Assembly: GCF_037975245.1 (NCBI RefSeq) | Contig: NC_092580.1 | Span: forward strand, 22,738,501-22,802,500 | Origin: Apostichopus japonicus | Taxonomy: Eukaryota > Echinodermata > Holothuroidea > Aspidochirotida > Stichopodidae | Length of the DNA: 64,000 nt | Direction of reading: 5' to 3' | Part shown: positions 12,139-24,100 of the stretch, piece after piece | Layout of the letters: each line of letters opens with the position of its first letter | Numbering within the stretch: position 1 is the first letter of the stretch | Program-made: the position numbers and the translations under genes | The notes under the pieces: model-generated | Told to the model about the DNA's origin: nothing | The model's database searches: none | The model's input: only the letters and a program-made list of their open reading frames with translations

Positions 12139-15100
12139 ATATAAAACGGTGAACTCTTTCTATTAACCTTCCTATTAACTCGATTATTTCACTTCAACCC
12201 CAACTGATCCTTGCCCATCCACTTCGCCAATGTCTATTTTGATAGATTTATAGCAGCCAGCTCTTACTTGACACCTTACAAGGATAACTGGCAGATTGAT
12301 TTCAAACCCCAAATTTTAACAATTGATCCCTTTCTGTGAGGTACTTAAAATATTTTCATGTAATATCACGGTTTACATTTTCATTTATTCTGTAAGGCTC
12401 CTCTATGTTCCTTTATAATCTGGCGATGGTCCCCCGGTTCTATTGCAACCCTGTCTGTTCTGACACTCAAATACATAGAAAAATTAACAAATCGTATTAT
12501 AAATTGATCTACATTTCAGGGGCGGATCCAGGGGGGGGGCCGACCCGGCCCCGGCCCCCCTTTTTGGAAATCAGTTGCGTTTTTTTTTTTATGTGGGAGT
12601 ACTTCAAATTCCTAATAGGCATAACTTGGTGAAAGAAAAGCCTAATATATATCCAGCTGCTCTTCCCTGAAACGCGATCGTTTTTATTCCAAATTTGAAA
12701 CTAAGGCAATTATCAGGCCTACGCGACATCACGTATTAATTAGATACGGCTCAGTACTATAGTGCTGACTATTACTGTCAGGGAAAATCAATGCACAGTT
12801 AGCAAGTTTATCATAATTATCTGAATGAAAGGGGGTGTAGGCGGTTTTTCACTATCTAACGCAGGGTTGTCCAACCTACGGCCCGCGGGCCACAGTCCGG
12901 CCCGCCGCAGGGTTGCGTCCGGCCGGCCAGAGATACTCTACAGTGCGAAATTTTAGTGAGCAGATTTATTGATAACAATTTGAAGCTATACAATCAATCA
13001 TTCGAACCTTCTGGATCCACAAAACTGCATACAGGTCAGTTTGTGTGATACTCTCTAAGCGGAGGGGGGGGGGGCGGCTGGACTTCATTCATCTGTTTTA
13101 TCAGGAAGAAAAATAAATCAGTGCGCTCCGCGCGCAGTGTTCACATTTTGTTGCCTTGGGCTTCGGGCAAAAAATCGAAAAATCGAGCGTAGGGTTAATG
13201 CGGCCCCCTCCTTCATCATAATCATTCCATGTGGCCCTCCTCTGCAAAAGGTTGGACAACCCTGATCTAACGCAACGTAGTCGCCAAGAACCTGAAGTAT
13301 TTTTAAGGGAGGGCCCGAGGAACATGAACTTATAGCATGCTCCTCGTGGTGAAACATAATTGCACCTATTAGGTGAATTGAGTGTATACTGTTAATAGTA
13401 GGAGAGACTAGTGTATAGGTTCTTATGACCAACTAGACCGGTTTCTGCTCTCAAACTTTATAGGAGCTTCATCAGTAGTAGCCTTTGAATATTTTATATT
13501 CGGCCTGGGCGTCTCGTTCTCAAAATGCATCTATTTTCTGTGCACGAGTTTTTATGGACTCATAGTGCAGCTATAAGAGCATCTAAAAGAGCTTCGTGTG
13601 AACCTTGAGAGTCAGCTGATTCTTCGTTAGTATGAAACCTTGAGTTAACAAGTAAATCTTTGAGATTTTGGGCCTTTTGTAGGCTAGAATCGGTTCTTTT
13701 GGAAACAGTTTGGATAATTCCGCGTGCAGGGGCGTAGCGAGCGGGGGGGGGGGGGTGTGGGGGTGTCACATCCCCCAATAATTTGGTCGCTGTCGGCAAA
13801 TTTTGGGTCTGTCGGCAAAAGGAGAAAAGGTGAAGAGAGCGTAAGGGGAAGAAAGAAGGAAAGCTGAATAGAGAAAAGGAGAACGGGAGCTTCTTTATCG
13901 GTTATTTCGATTTTCCAGTTCTTCATCTGATAAACTCATTCACCAATCCAATCACCCGACGCCTGCAAGTTAAAAACCTCTCGGCAAATAACTGATTATG
14001 TCACGGCCGTCAGTATAGCTACTGTAGCCAGGCTCAGCTAAACGAGTGCCAGAATCGCCGGCAACTCAGTGAAAGAAATGGAATTAAAGGCTTCCGTATA
14101 GGCCGCACCCCATGAGTCGTGCTATCGTGTGACAACGTGTTGTTATTATCCTCTGTTCAGAATGACGTCATCGCAGATGTCATTCGTTCTCCGTGGAAAA
14201 CTTAAGGACACGGCTCACGAATTGTACACAATTTTTAACGTTTCTCGCTTGTATATCAATGAATGTTGTTATTTCTCATTACCGGAAAGTTTTCTGAACA
14301 TTTTCATCACGAAGTTTCACTATTTCAACGATCGGTGAAAGAGAAAACACAGTTCGATAATTGGTCCCAATTAATCCTTCTTCTGCCGACTGCCATAAAA
14401 ATAATATCGAAATGGAAATTCTACAGTGCCAAATTTGACTTAAAATATGCACCAGATTGCATCTAAGGACGTTTCAAAACTAAAAATTTTCCAAAGGGGA
14501 GGGGGACAGCCCCTCCCCTTAGACCCCTCCCCCATTTCAGTCACCACTTCCAGATCCGTCGGCAAATCAAATCCTCCACACCCCCCCAACAACAAAAAAA
14601 CCTTCGCTACGCCCCTGTCCGCGTGTTGCGAGATTAAGTGCCAATGTTTCAAAAGTACATTTTTCAAATGCATGGTTTTGATATTTGTATTTGTATTTGT
14701 ATATTTATTTGTTTCATCACAATTTACAGTGTGACGGGAAGTCTCCTATAAAGCCTGTAAGGCTTAACAAAGTAGGAGACTCCCCAAAAAGAAAAAAGAA
14801 AGAAAAACTTAAGAATAGAAAAAGAAAAGTTAATAGTAGCATCTACAATGATGAAATAATCGAATTGACTCTACTTGAAATTAATAATGTTAATAAGCAA
14901 TCCAAACACACACAAGAATAAATCCATCAATAGTGAGAAATAATTACAGTTTTTAGATTCCTTTTGGATACAGAGTAAGAAGGCTTATTCTTAACATTAT
15001 CCTGGAGATTATTCCACGTTTTAATATTGGGTGTATAGGTAAGCTTGAACACCAGTGGTGGTTCCTTTTGTTTAGGTTTGGTAGTGAGGTATTGCCCACG

Positions 15101-18100
15101 GTTTTCAAATTTTATGCCTTTCGTGGCTGAGGCAATTTCCTCTTTCTTATAGTTACGGAGTAACAGTTTCTCTGTGAACGCATTCTTTTTCTGAAGAAAT
15201 CAGTCTCATTGTTACAGAGACGTGCGTATCGTAAGACTTCCCCTTTAATGAAGCCTTTAAAAGTGGCAAGTGGGTGTGCAGAGTTTCTGTCGAGGTATTG
15301 GAAGGTTTCCGTGGGTTTGGTGTAGACTTTGGTGTCTAATAACCCATTGGTTTCAAACCTTGGACCTTTGAAGATTTTCAAATCTAGGTATGTTACCTCG
15401 GTGTGTAATATTTCTACCGTAAACTTTAAGAAGCGGTGAATTTCATTCAACTTGTTTACTAGTTGTTCAAGTTCCTGAGGTGAACCGTCGTAAAGCAATA
15501 GAATTTCATCTCTATAGCGGAGCCATTTTAAGATTTTATTATCTGTCGGTAAAATTTGGTTTTCCAGTCTATGCATGACGATATCACAGATTTCCGGAGA
15601 GGCTTGGCTACCCATGGCGCAACCGATCTTTTGTAGATAGAATTGGTTATTGAACTCGAAACAGTTTCTTGTTAAAAATAAGTTCAATTAGTTTGCGCAT
15701 GGATATGGAAGATATTTTATTTATTCCATATTCGCTTTTTCCCTCCTTTTCATAGACTTCTTGACATATATCTAATGCCTCCTCTTGGGGAGTATTGGTA
15801 TACATGGCGACGATATCGAGTGTAGCAAGTACTACTGCTTTTGGTAACGGGGTGGCTTCCACAATTTTCAGAATGTGATTTGTGTCTTTCACATAGGTGC
15901 TTTGTTTTAATACAATAGGAAGCAAGAAATAGTCCACAAATTCCGATATTTTTTCGGTCGGTGATCCGTTTCCGCTTATTATCGGGCCCTCCCTTAAAAA
16001 TACTTCAGGTTCTTGGCGACTACGTTACGTTAGATAGTGTAAAACCGCCTACACCCCCTTTCATTAATAAGTATATCATAATTATCTCATTGAATATATC
16101 TTGTTTTATGTTTTTTCTTGGGGTGAATCTGGTGTCATAATTTTCGCGCAAAAGAAAAAAACGAATCGACGCAATAATAGTGTATCCATTGTAGTGCTCT
16201 ACATGCACTGTTGAGCGTTGTTAAATATGTGTCTATCGAAAAAAATATGTGCACAAAAAAAGCGTGTCTGCAACGTTTCTGGTTTTTCTAGTTTTTGGCG
16301 AAATGTTTCACCATTTTGCATCTAAGCACTCACAATTAACCAAAAATTTCCAAGGGGGAGGGGGACAACCCCTCCCCCTAGACCCCTCCCCCAGGATGCA
16401 GATCACTAACGTGCTACCATCGGGATGTCGGCCCCCCCTTTCTCAAAATCCTGGATCCGCCCCTGCATTTAATCCTATCAGCACAATGAGATGTAAGCCA
16501 AAGGTATGGGCTTGACACTCACTTGGGAAGTTCTTAATACTTGGAAATTTCCTGGCTTCACTTGTAATTGGCTCAGTTTAGAAATGTATTAATTAACAGT
16601 AATATTTTTGGAGGTGTATTGTAATTTGGCCAATCACAAGTAAGCAACTAACATCACATCTTAGTAGTCTACCTCAGCAGTTTAGGGTGAGTTTCCTTGA
16701 AACTCAAGGTTTTCCATGAATATTTAATGATAGAACAAGGCTGATGTGGTTATTCATACCTCAGCAGTGTAGTTTCCTGGTTCCATTTGTGGAAAACTTA
16801 CAGTGGGATTCCAATCCTCCTCATTCTGTAAAGCGAGAACAATAAAAGAAATTGTAGCAGAAAAATAATCACAAATATGGCAAAGTTTTATTTTTTATGA
16901 GTAAATGATCAACAGAAAAAGACTGTATAAATACTCAGCTAAACAAACAGAATATATGCTCAATGTAGACTTTGGGATGCGATGTGATCACCTTTCAAAA
17001 GAGTTACATATGTCATCATACTCACTGTAGACTTATGTAAGATTTACACTGACCATACTTTGGAATATGTGATATGATCATTTATCGTCTACATTACAAT
17101 CTTCCCTGCCTACAGCAAATACCATCCAAGTTGCAGGTTTTTGGCCAGAAACAGGGGATCTTGAAAATCAATCGGAGTTGGTAATGCTAGCCATACTGAA
17201 CCTTACTCACATACAGTAGGAGAGTAGTGCCAGCCATTAGAGCACATGTGTGTACAATAATACGGTGGCTGGTCAATTAATGAGCCAGTGAGCTCAAGAA
17301 TGAATCCTAATGGCAGTACTTGGGCTAGTTTTGATATCAAGTATTAACAAATTATTAATGCTGGAGTGAATTTGATAAGAATTTTTCACTATAGGCAGAC
17401 TTGATCTTCATGTATAATAATAATAATACTTCAATATGTTGTTTCGTTACTCCCTGAGGCCATGGGAATCCTGGCCTGAGGATGTGGTCTATAGTGACTT
17501 GAAATGTAAGGCATGTCATGTCCTACAATCATTGTGGCTTCTGGTAAGACCTTTATTCACTCTCTGTAGCCTTAGCAGGTACACCACAGAAATTTGTTTT
17601 ATGAGCAGTTTAGCAATAAGGATTATGTGTATATCTTATGCTCGCTGTGGCAGAGTTGCCAGTTTTTCTGTGATGCAACCAGCCAGATTAGATGAATACC
17701 AATATACATGTACTGTTACTTTATGACAATTGACCCCTGTATATTTGGGTAGGAATTGTACATGTGAGTTTGCCATGGACATTAGGGAGTGAAAAGCAGT
17801 ATAAACCATTCCAATGTTTTTCCTGAGGCATTGGACCAAAGTCGGACGGAACAACATGAAGTGGTTGATATCGATGTTCTTTGGGTGAATGGAGAACCAC
17901 AAGTTTCCTCTTGCCAATGAAATTTGAAAATGCTGAATTTGAAAATGCCAAATTCGAAATTTGAAAATTTGAAATTGCCGAATTTGAAATTGCCGAATTT
18001 GAAAATGCCGAATTTGAAAATGCTGAATTTGTCATTTGAAGCGCTTAAATACTCCAAACTGGCAACACTGCACTGTAGCATGATCATGAATGAGACAACA

Positions 18101-21100
18101 TAGTGATTCTTGCATTATTTCTGATCTTCATACCTACTGTAGTCATACGTATGAAGTAAATACACATATACAGCCTCAGGTATGATGCAGGTCTCAAAAC
18201 TCACTTACTGGAATATAAATTTGCCGACAGTCATTGCGCAACCTATTTGTGGAAGCTTCCTGGAACAGACAAACTCTACCTCTGTTGTAAACACTTTTTA
18301 CTCCATCTTTGACTTTATCTCTGGTCATGTTAACCTCCACAGTACGTTGTTCACAAGGCCGTCCTACCAAGTCTAAGCTGAGAGAAACTGGTAAAACATC
18401 TAGAAAAACAAAGAAAAGTATGAAAACATTTTTGTTGGACTGTGCTTCATCAATCTCAAGAAATTAGTAATAAGATTTCTGGATCCTGGTAATGTCTGAA
18501 ATTTGATTCAAGACATCCCCTCAAATTATGCTTAATAATCATAGACAGGGAGCCTAACCACTGCCCAACCCCACCCCCTTCCCCCTCCTTCATCCCACCT
18601 TCCTACCTTACAAAAAAATATACTCACCTTGCACTGTTATGTTCTTACTTGCTTCGTAGAAGTTTCCTCCACATGGAATTTTGTAATCGTTAAGATACGC
18701 AAACTGTTCAAGATGAAAAATCCAACAGAAATGTCTAAGATATAAATAGAATTTAGCATAACAGATAATTTATGACAACTATAACTAATCACAAGATCTT
18801 TCACACTCAAGGAGACGACAAAACTTATTGATTCTTTTTGTCCACTTTTGTAATTGTATCAAAAGTTTCTTGGTGTAAATCTGCTGCCTATATTTATTAC
18901 TATAATGCTTTATTACTATTTCACTATTACTATAACACTTTGCTACTACAGCCCTTTATTAATATAACACCTTAAAGTTTATGACTATAACACTTAAAAT
19001 AAAATAAAACTGTTAGCAAACTGCTTATCCACTAGAGAGCCTGTGTAAGAAAATATGTAAAAGTAAGTTGGCCTGACGTTTCGATCCTAGCAGGATCTTC
19101 TTCAGAGGCTAAATGACAAGTAACAGTAGTGTGTGTGTTTTTGCCCCTTTATACATGTTCCAACACTTTGGCATTTTTTAATGCCTAGATTACAATAAAC
19201 TAATCTGTGAAAATTCTAATGACTGGTTGAACATACTTTTGACTTGATAAACATCCTGGACAAATCAAATGTAAAATCACACAACTACTGCGAAGTATCA
19301 ACAGGCCTGATAGGATCGAGGGGGTCAGAACTCAGAGGGGAGCTACAGACTTAGGGACCCCGAGTCAATTAGGGGGCCAGAAAAATATTGGATAAAGAAT
19401 GTACTGAAGAGAATTAATTAATGAAGTAATTTGCTAGATCTAGGCTGTGCATAACAGGAAAATAGTTTTCATTACTTCTTTATTCTAATTCAGCCATTAC
19501 TTTCTTTTCAGCCTTCTTGGGATGGACACTGCATAGTTACTCTATTAAGTATTTCTCCCCCCCCTCCATCTCGCTCTCCCATCTCATTCTCATAACTCTC
19601 TTCCACCATTTTTTCTCCACACCTTACTGTCTTTGTCTTTCTCTAATTTATTCCCTACCTCCTTCCCTTAATCCTCTCTTTGTCCCTCTACTGTTTATCT
19701 CCTACCTCTCCTCTTCCCCTGTTGGTTTCTTTCATTCTACTCTCCATCCCTTATTTACTAATCCCCTTACATCTATCTCTTTGTGTTCACCATGCTCATT
19801 AACCTGTCTGTATTCTGTGCGTGTTTTAGTCCCTTCTGTTGCTGTATGTTAATTTGTCATTTATCCTCTTAAAAAGATCCTGCTAGGATCGAAAACGTCA
19901 CACCAACTTACTTTTACACAAGTAATATATCTATATAACTGGTAATTGCTTATAAATATTAATTTGGTTGACTTCAGGCTAACTAACTATTAAACTACTG
20001 TAATATCTACAGTACCTTGACAATGTATGTTCCTGCCGTCACATTATGAAACAATGCAACTGGATAAGAGTCTGCACCATCCTGAAAATTTTTTAAAAAA
20101 GAATAACTTTCTAATGATTGAAGCAATGCTCTTTCCAATGTTTTCTTCATTTGACATCAAGAGATATTCTGGTGGCAGATATTGTAAACTCTTCTTGAAG
20201 GGAAAAATATCACATAGGCCTACTGTTACCTTAAAATCCCCATGTCAATATCTTGTCCCAAACTCAATCTATATTACTGGTTGAACATAACCTATTTTGA
20301 CAAGCTAGACTTTCTCTAACTGCAGGAATTGAACCACATTTAGATGGTTTATTATGTCATCTAGATAGATGTTTGCAAAAGCTATATATTGACTACTATA
20401 ATCTTCAAGTTCAATGTTTTCTGTAGATAGGATTTCATCACATGCAACTCATTTTGTTGAATATTATTTTACTTTGCAGAAATAGTAAAATAGTACAAAT
20501 GTGGATACAAAAATGTATACTCTTGACTCTACAATTTACATTATATATATTAATTGAAAACGTAATGAGTTGGGAAAATTTAGAACAGTGAATAAACTTC
20601 CAGCCTCCATCAAGATTCGAACCTGGGCGCCTCTCGCTTTATATGCGGACACTCTAACCAACTAGGCTATGGGCGCTGATTGTATGTCCAGAGGTTCGAA
20701 ACCGGTAAGGAAGGTCGTAATTCTACTGTAGGCGTTTTTCACCTGTATCGAACAATTCTAGTTCTGTTTTTGGTGACATATTTGCCCTACTCTAGAGATC
20801 AAACATGATTCTAACCAACTCAAAGTCATTTGTGAATCCTAAAGCCGGATCTCGAAAGAGATACTTTAAACAGCAATTTGCAGTGGCGGCGGAACCGGGG
20901 GGGCTTGGGGGGGCTCAGCCCCCCCAATGAAAAAGTTGAGGGGGCAAATGCATGATAAGCCCCCCCAATATTTACCAAGGCTCCGAAACGTGCATCTGCC
21001 CATTTTTCAATGCATACTTGTCGATCTGTCCAATGCACACGTATATTATATAGGTGTAATAATTTTAGTAATTGCTGGGGGACCCTCGGCCCGTCCCCTG

Positions 21101-24100
21101 GCTACAGACCACATTGTCACCCCAACCGCGTCTTCACGCCCCGTGAAAAGTGGAAGCAGTGAGTGTGAGTACCGGTAAGCGTAACACAACTTCGTCTTAG
21201 GCCAATGACTTGCCTCATTTCAGCCAGTTCTCCAACATCCCCTTTCTTAGTGGCGGAGCGTTCATATATACAGTCAGGGCGGATGCCCCCCCCCCCCCTG
21301 ACGGACTCAAATGGACTGCTGGCGCCCTTTTCAGCTTTTCACTACTTTTCACTTATTCGCGATTATTGACTATTTTATTGCGCTCTCATATACCTATTGA
21401 CATTTGTCATATTCTGTTGGTGTAATTTTCCGACACAATGGCGACGACACCTATTTATTCTCCGTTTATCTGCAAATTAGCAGGGCCCGGAAAGGGTCAT
21501 TTAAGGGCGGCGGAACCGGGGAGGCACAGGGGCACGTGCCCCCCACTTTTCCTCAGGTTAAAAATGTGCCCTTTTTCTACATAAAAATTGAGGTGTCTCA
21601 AGTTAGCAAGAGGCCAGGGAACCAGAATGAACACTCGGGAAGGGCCGTTTCCGGCCATCTGAGGGGTTTGTAAAACCAAAAATTTTCTTGTACGCTCCGC
21701 GCCAACCGATGGTGGCGCTCCGCTCAGATAGTCGTGTATACAACTTTCAAATCCTGGCTACGCCCCTGACTTCTAATGAATTTCTGTGGGTCAAACTCAA
21801 AGCTATTTCGAATGGAAAAAAATTGTTAAGATATTATCAAGAAATAAACTCTTATTCGGAAGATTCCTACATTAGCAACTAGCATGATTTCACCTCGTTT
21901 TTACTCAAAACAAAACTTGTTCCTTTTTTCCCAATTTGCGCATTGGATATTGCAGTGCTAATATGCATATTTTCCTTGAGGGTGGGGGGGGGGAGCGTTG
22001 ATGGAGTGATGTGTATACGCAAATAAGATAATACAATAAGAGTTATAAAGGGTACTAAATATAAGGCTGTATCATTCCCATCGAATTTCTGCAAAGTGCC
22101 CTTCGATGTCGGTGCCCCCCCCCCCAGATTAAAAGTGCTTCCGCCGCCCTTGGGGTCATTACCTGCAATCTAGGGAGTATCTTTATTCAAAAAATTTCTG
22201 TACGCTCCGTGCCAACCTGTGGTGGCGCTCCGCTTAGATAGTGTCGAAAGCGCCCCTACAGACCATTCTTGCCCCCCTGACCAATACCCCTAGCTCCGCC
22301 ACTGCCCTTACTACACTCAAAAACGTCTTTGCGAGTACACTACGAGTAATTGCTACTCTCTTAAAACACCATCGAATATACAAATTACAATGTTTTTACA
22401 GACTTTTACGTGCAATAAGAGAAATTGCAGGCGTGAGACCCATATTTTAGGGCTAGGTATTCGCAGCATAAAACACTCGGCAAGTGCCGTTTCCGGCCAT
22501 CTGGGGATTTGAAAAAAACCCAAATTTTCTTGTACGCTCCGCGCCAACCGATGGTGGCGCTCCGCTTAGATAGTATCCATGCACACATTAGCCCCCCCAA
22601 TAATTTTTCCGTTCCGCCGCGCCTGGCAATTTGTCTATTTGTATATATATAGTTACATTGTTTTATTCTTTTTGACTTGGATCGTCACAAGTTAGAAACA
22701 CAATTTGCCACAGATGTCACTTTATACAGTTTTTCCTATATTTTTACATCATGCTTTAGGCAGACATGAAACATGAAAACGTGTGATTTTAAATGTGGAA
22801 TTTGTTCCGAAAGCACAGATTTGCAACACATGATTATGTGTATTTTCTTTTGTGCTTCATTGCATGATGATCACAGGTCGAGGTTGCTTGGTTAATTGGA
22901 CATCCTCTTTCACAATAATGCACTGACCCAAAATTTGAACAAGCACACAAAAAAAAAATTGAAATGAAGGGAAAGGCTGTGCCAATATATATTGCTTGGA
23001 GAATTTCGCTTTTTTTTTTTGCTTCATTGTAATCTTGAGTTACAAATATGATTGATTTAGTTTTGTTCTACATTGATAAGAATAAGTATTAAACTTAATC
23101 TTAAAAATAACACTTAGTGCATTGAGTAGTGCATTAAACCTTGGACAATGACAAACAATGGGTCTCCCTATCACAGGCAAGCACAGACAGGAAATATATG
23201 ACCGGGCAAATTGTTAAATGGTCATCCGAGGTGACCAAATGTCTGTAATTTAGATGACTAAACCCAGCTTTGTAATTGTTTAAATCATACTCAGATTACG
23301 TTATAACTAATTAAAGACCCCCAAAATGGTATAATGGTTAATTGGTATCCTCTCCAAAACCTGGTGTTCTAGTCACCAAACCCACACATCTCTCCAACAG
23401 TGTACATATATTTTGCCATTCTTTGTTAATATTTTGCTACATTTTGTCCGACAACCAACTTGCTGTTTGGACAACCAAAAGATTAAGGCCTGGTTGTCCA
23501 AGGGACAACCAGAAAATGTCTTTCAAAATTTGCCTGATGTTATGTACATTTTATATTACATATTATAACATTTGTGATGTGTAAATATTATACTGTAGGT
23601 TTTGACGTATGCAGCAGAATCTTAATATAAGGGTGGGGTGGGGTAATGAGAGTGGTAATATATCATCACTCTGTGTATATACCTGCTAGTCCACTATAGT
23701 GTTATATTTTCTTTCACCAGCAGACAATGCGGCCGAAAGACCGCAGCAACAAAGTTACATAATTTCAACATTTTCCAAAAGATCTTTTTTTTTTCCTAAC
23801 CAAACTTAAAAAGTAAGAAGTGACTATACAAGACTATCCTGTTAGCTATGAAATTTGGTTTTATTGAGGGAATTAAATTATTAGATGGTATCTTACCGTG
23901 GCAGGCCTCTGGATATCAAGCCAGTATTTCTGCTCTCTTCCAATATACAAGGCAATTCTCACGTAATAATACTTGTTAGTTCCAATACCAGGTGGCGGTT
24001 CAGATGTAAATACTACAGACACAGTCTTGTTACAGAAAGCAGTAGCAGTAGGAAGAATAGAGGGTGTTGCTATAAGAAAAAGAAGGCAAAATATGCACTT

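Larger units (their letters stand above)
13273..16033 (-). mobile_element. Penelope-like element, truncated, with inverted flank and hammerhead-like motif
   Basis: The element reads on the minus strand. Its 5' side (15980-16066) and the far side (12829-12861 plus 13273-13320) are inverted copies of each other (CTAACG.AACGTAGTCGCC; GAACCTGAAGTA), a common Penelope insertion form. The RT remnants are listed separately. Near 13625-13700 a shifted frame gives the PLE linker pattern AYKRPK..LLVNSRF. No GIY-YIG endonuclease is seen after it. At 13440-13490 the minus strand reads CTGATGA, then an AGCTC/GAGC stem, then GAAAC, a hammerhead ribozyme-like core. A hAT element (13727-14617) is inserted in it. 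Confidence 0.75.
12517..16465. mobile_element. Outer TIR element (CAGGGGCGGATCCAG ends) carrying nested insertions
   Basis: The left end CAGGGGCGGATCCAGG and the right end CTGGATCCGCCCCTG are inverted repeats. CATTT flanks both sides (12512-12516 and 16466-16470), possibly a short target duplication. Near the right end is a pyrimidine-rich block (CCCCTCCCCCTAGACCCC) also seen in the elements at 13727 and 33241, which suggests one family. The interior contains a Penelope-like element and two hAT elements. Confidence 0.6.
20881..22625. mobile_element. Outer hAT-type element of a three-level nest
   Basis: The ends are CAGTGGCGGCGGAACCGG on the left and TTCCGCCGCGCCTG on the right. GCAATTTG is exactly duplicated at 20873-20880 and 22626-22633. 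It encodes no transposase and carries two further insertions (21248-22304 and 21502-22152). Confidence 0.85.
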
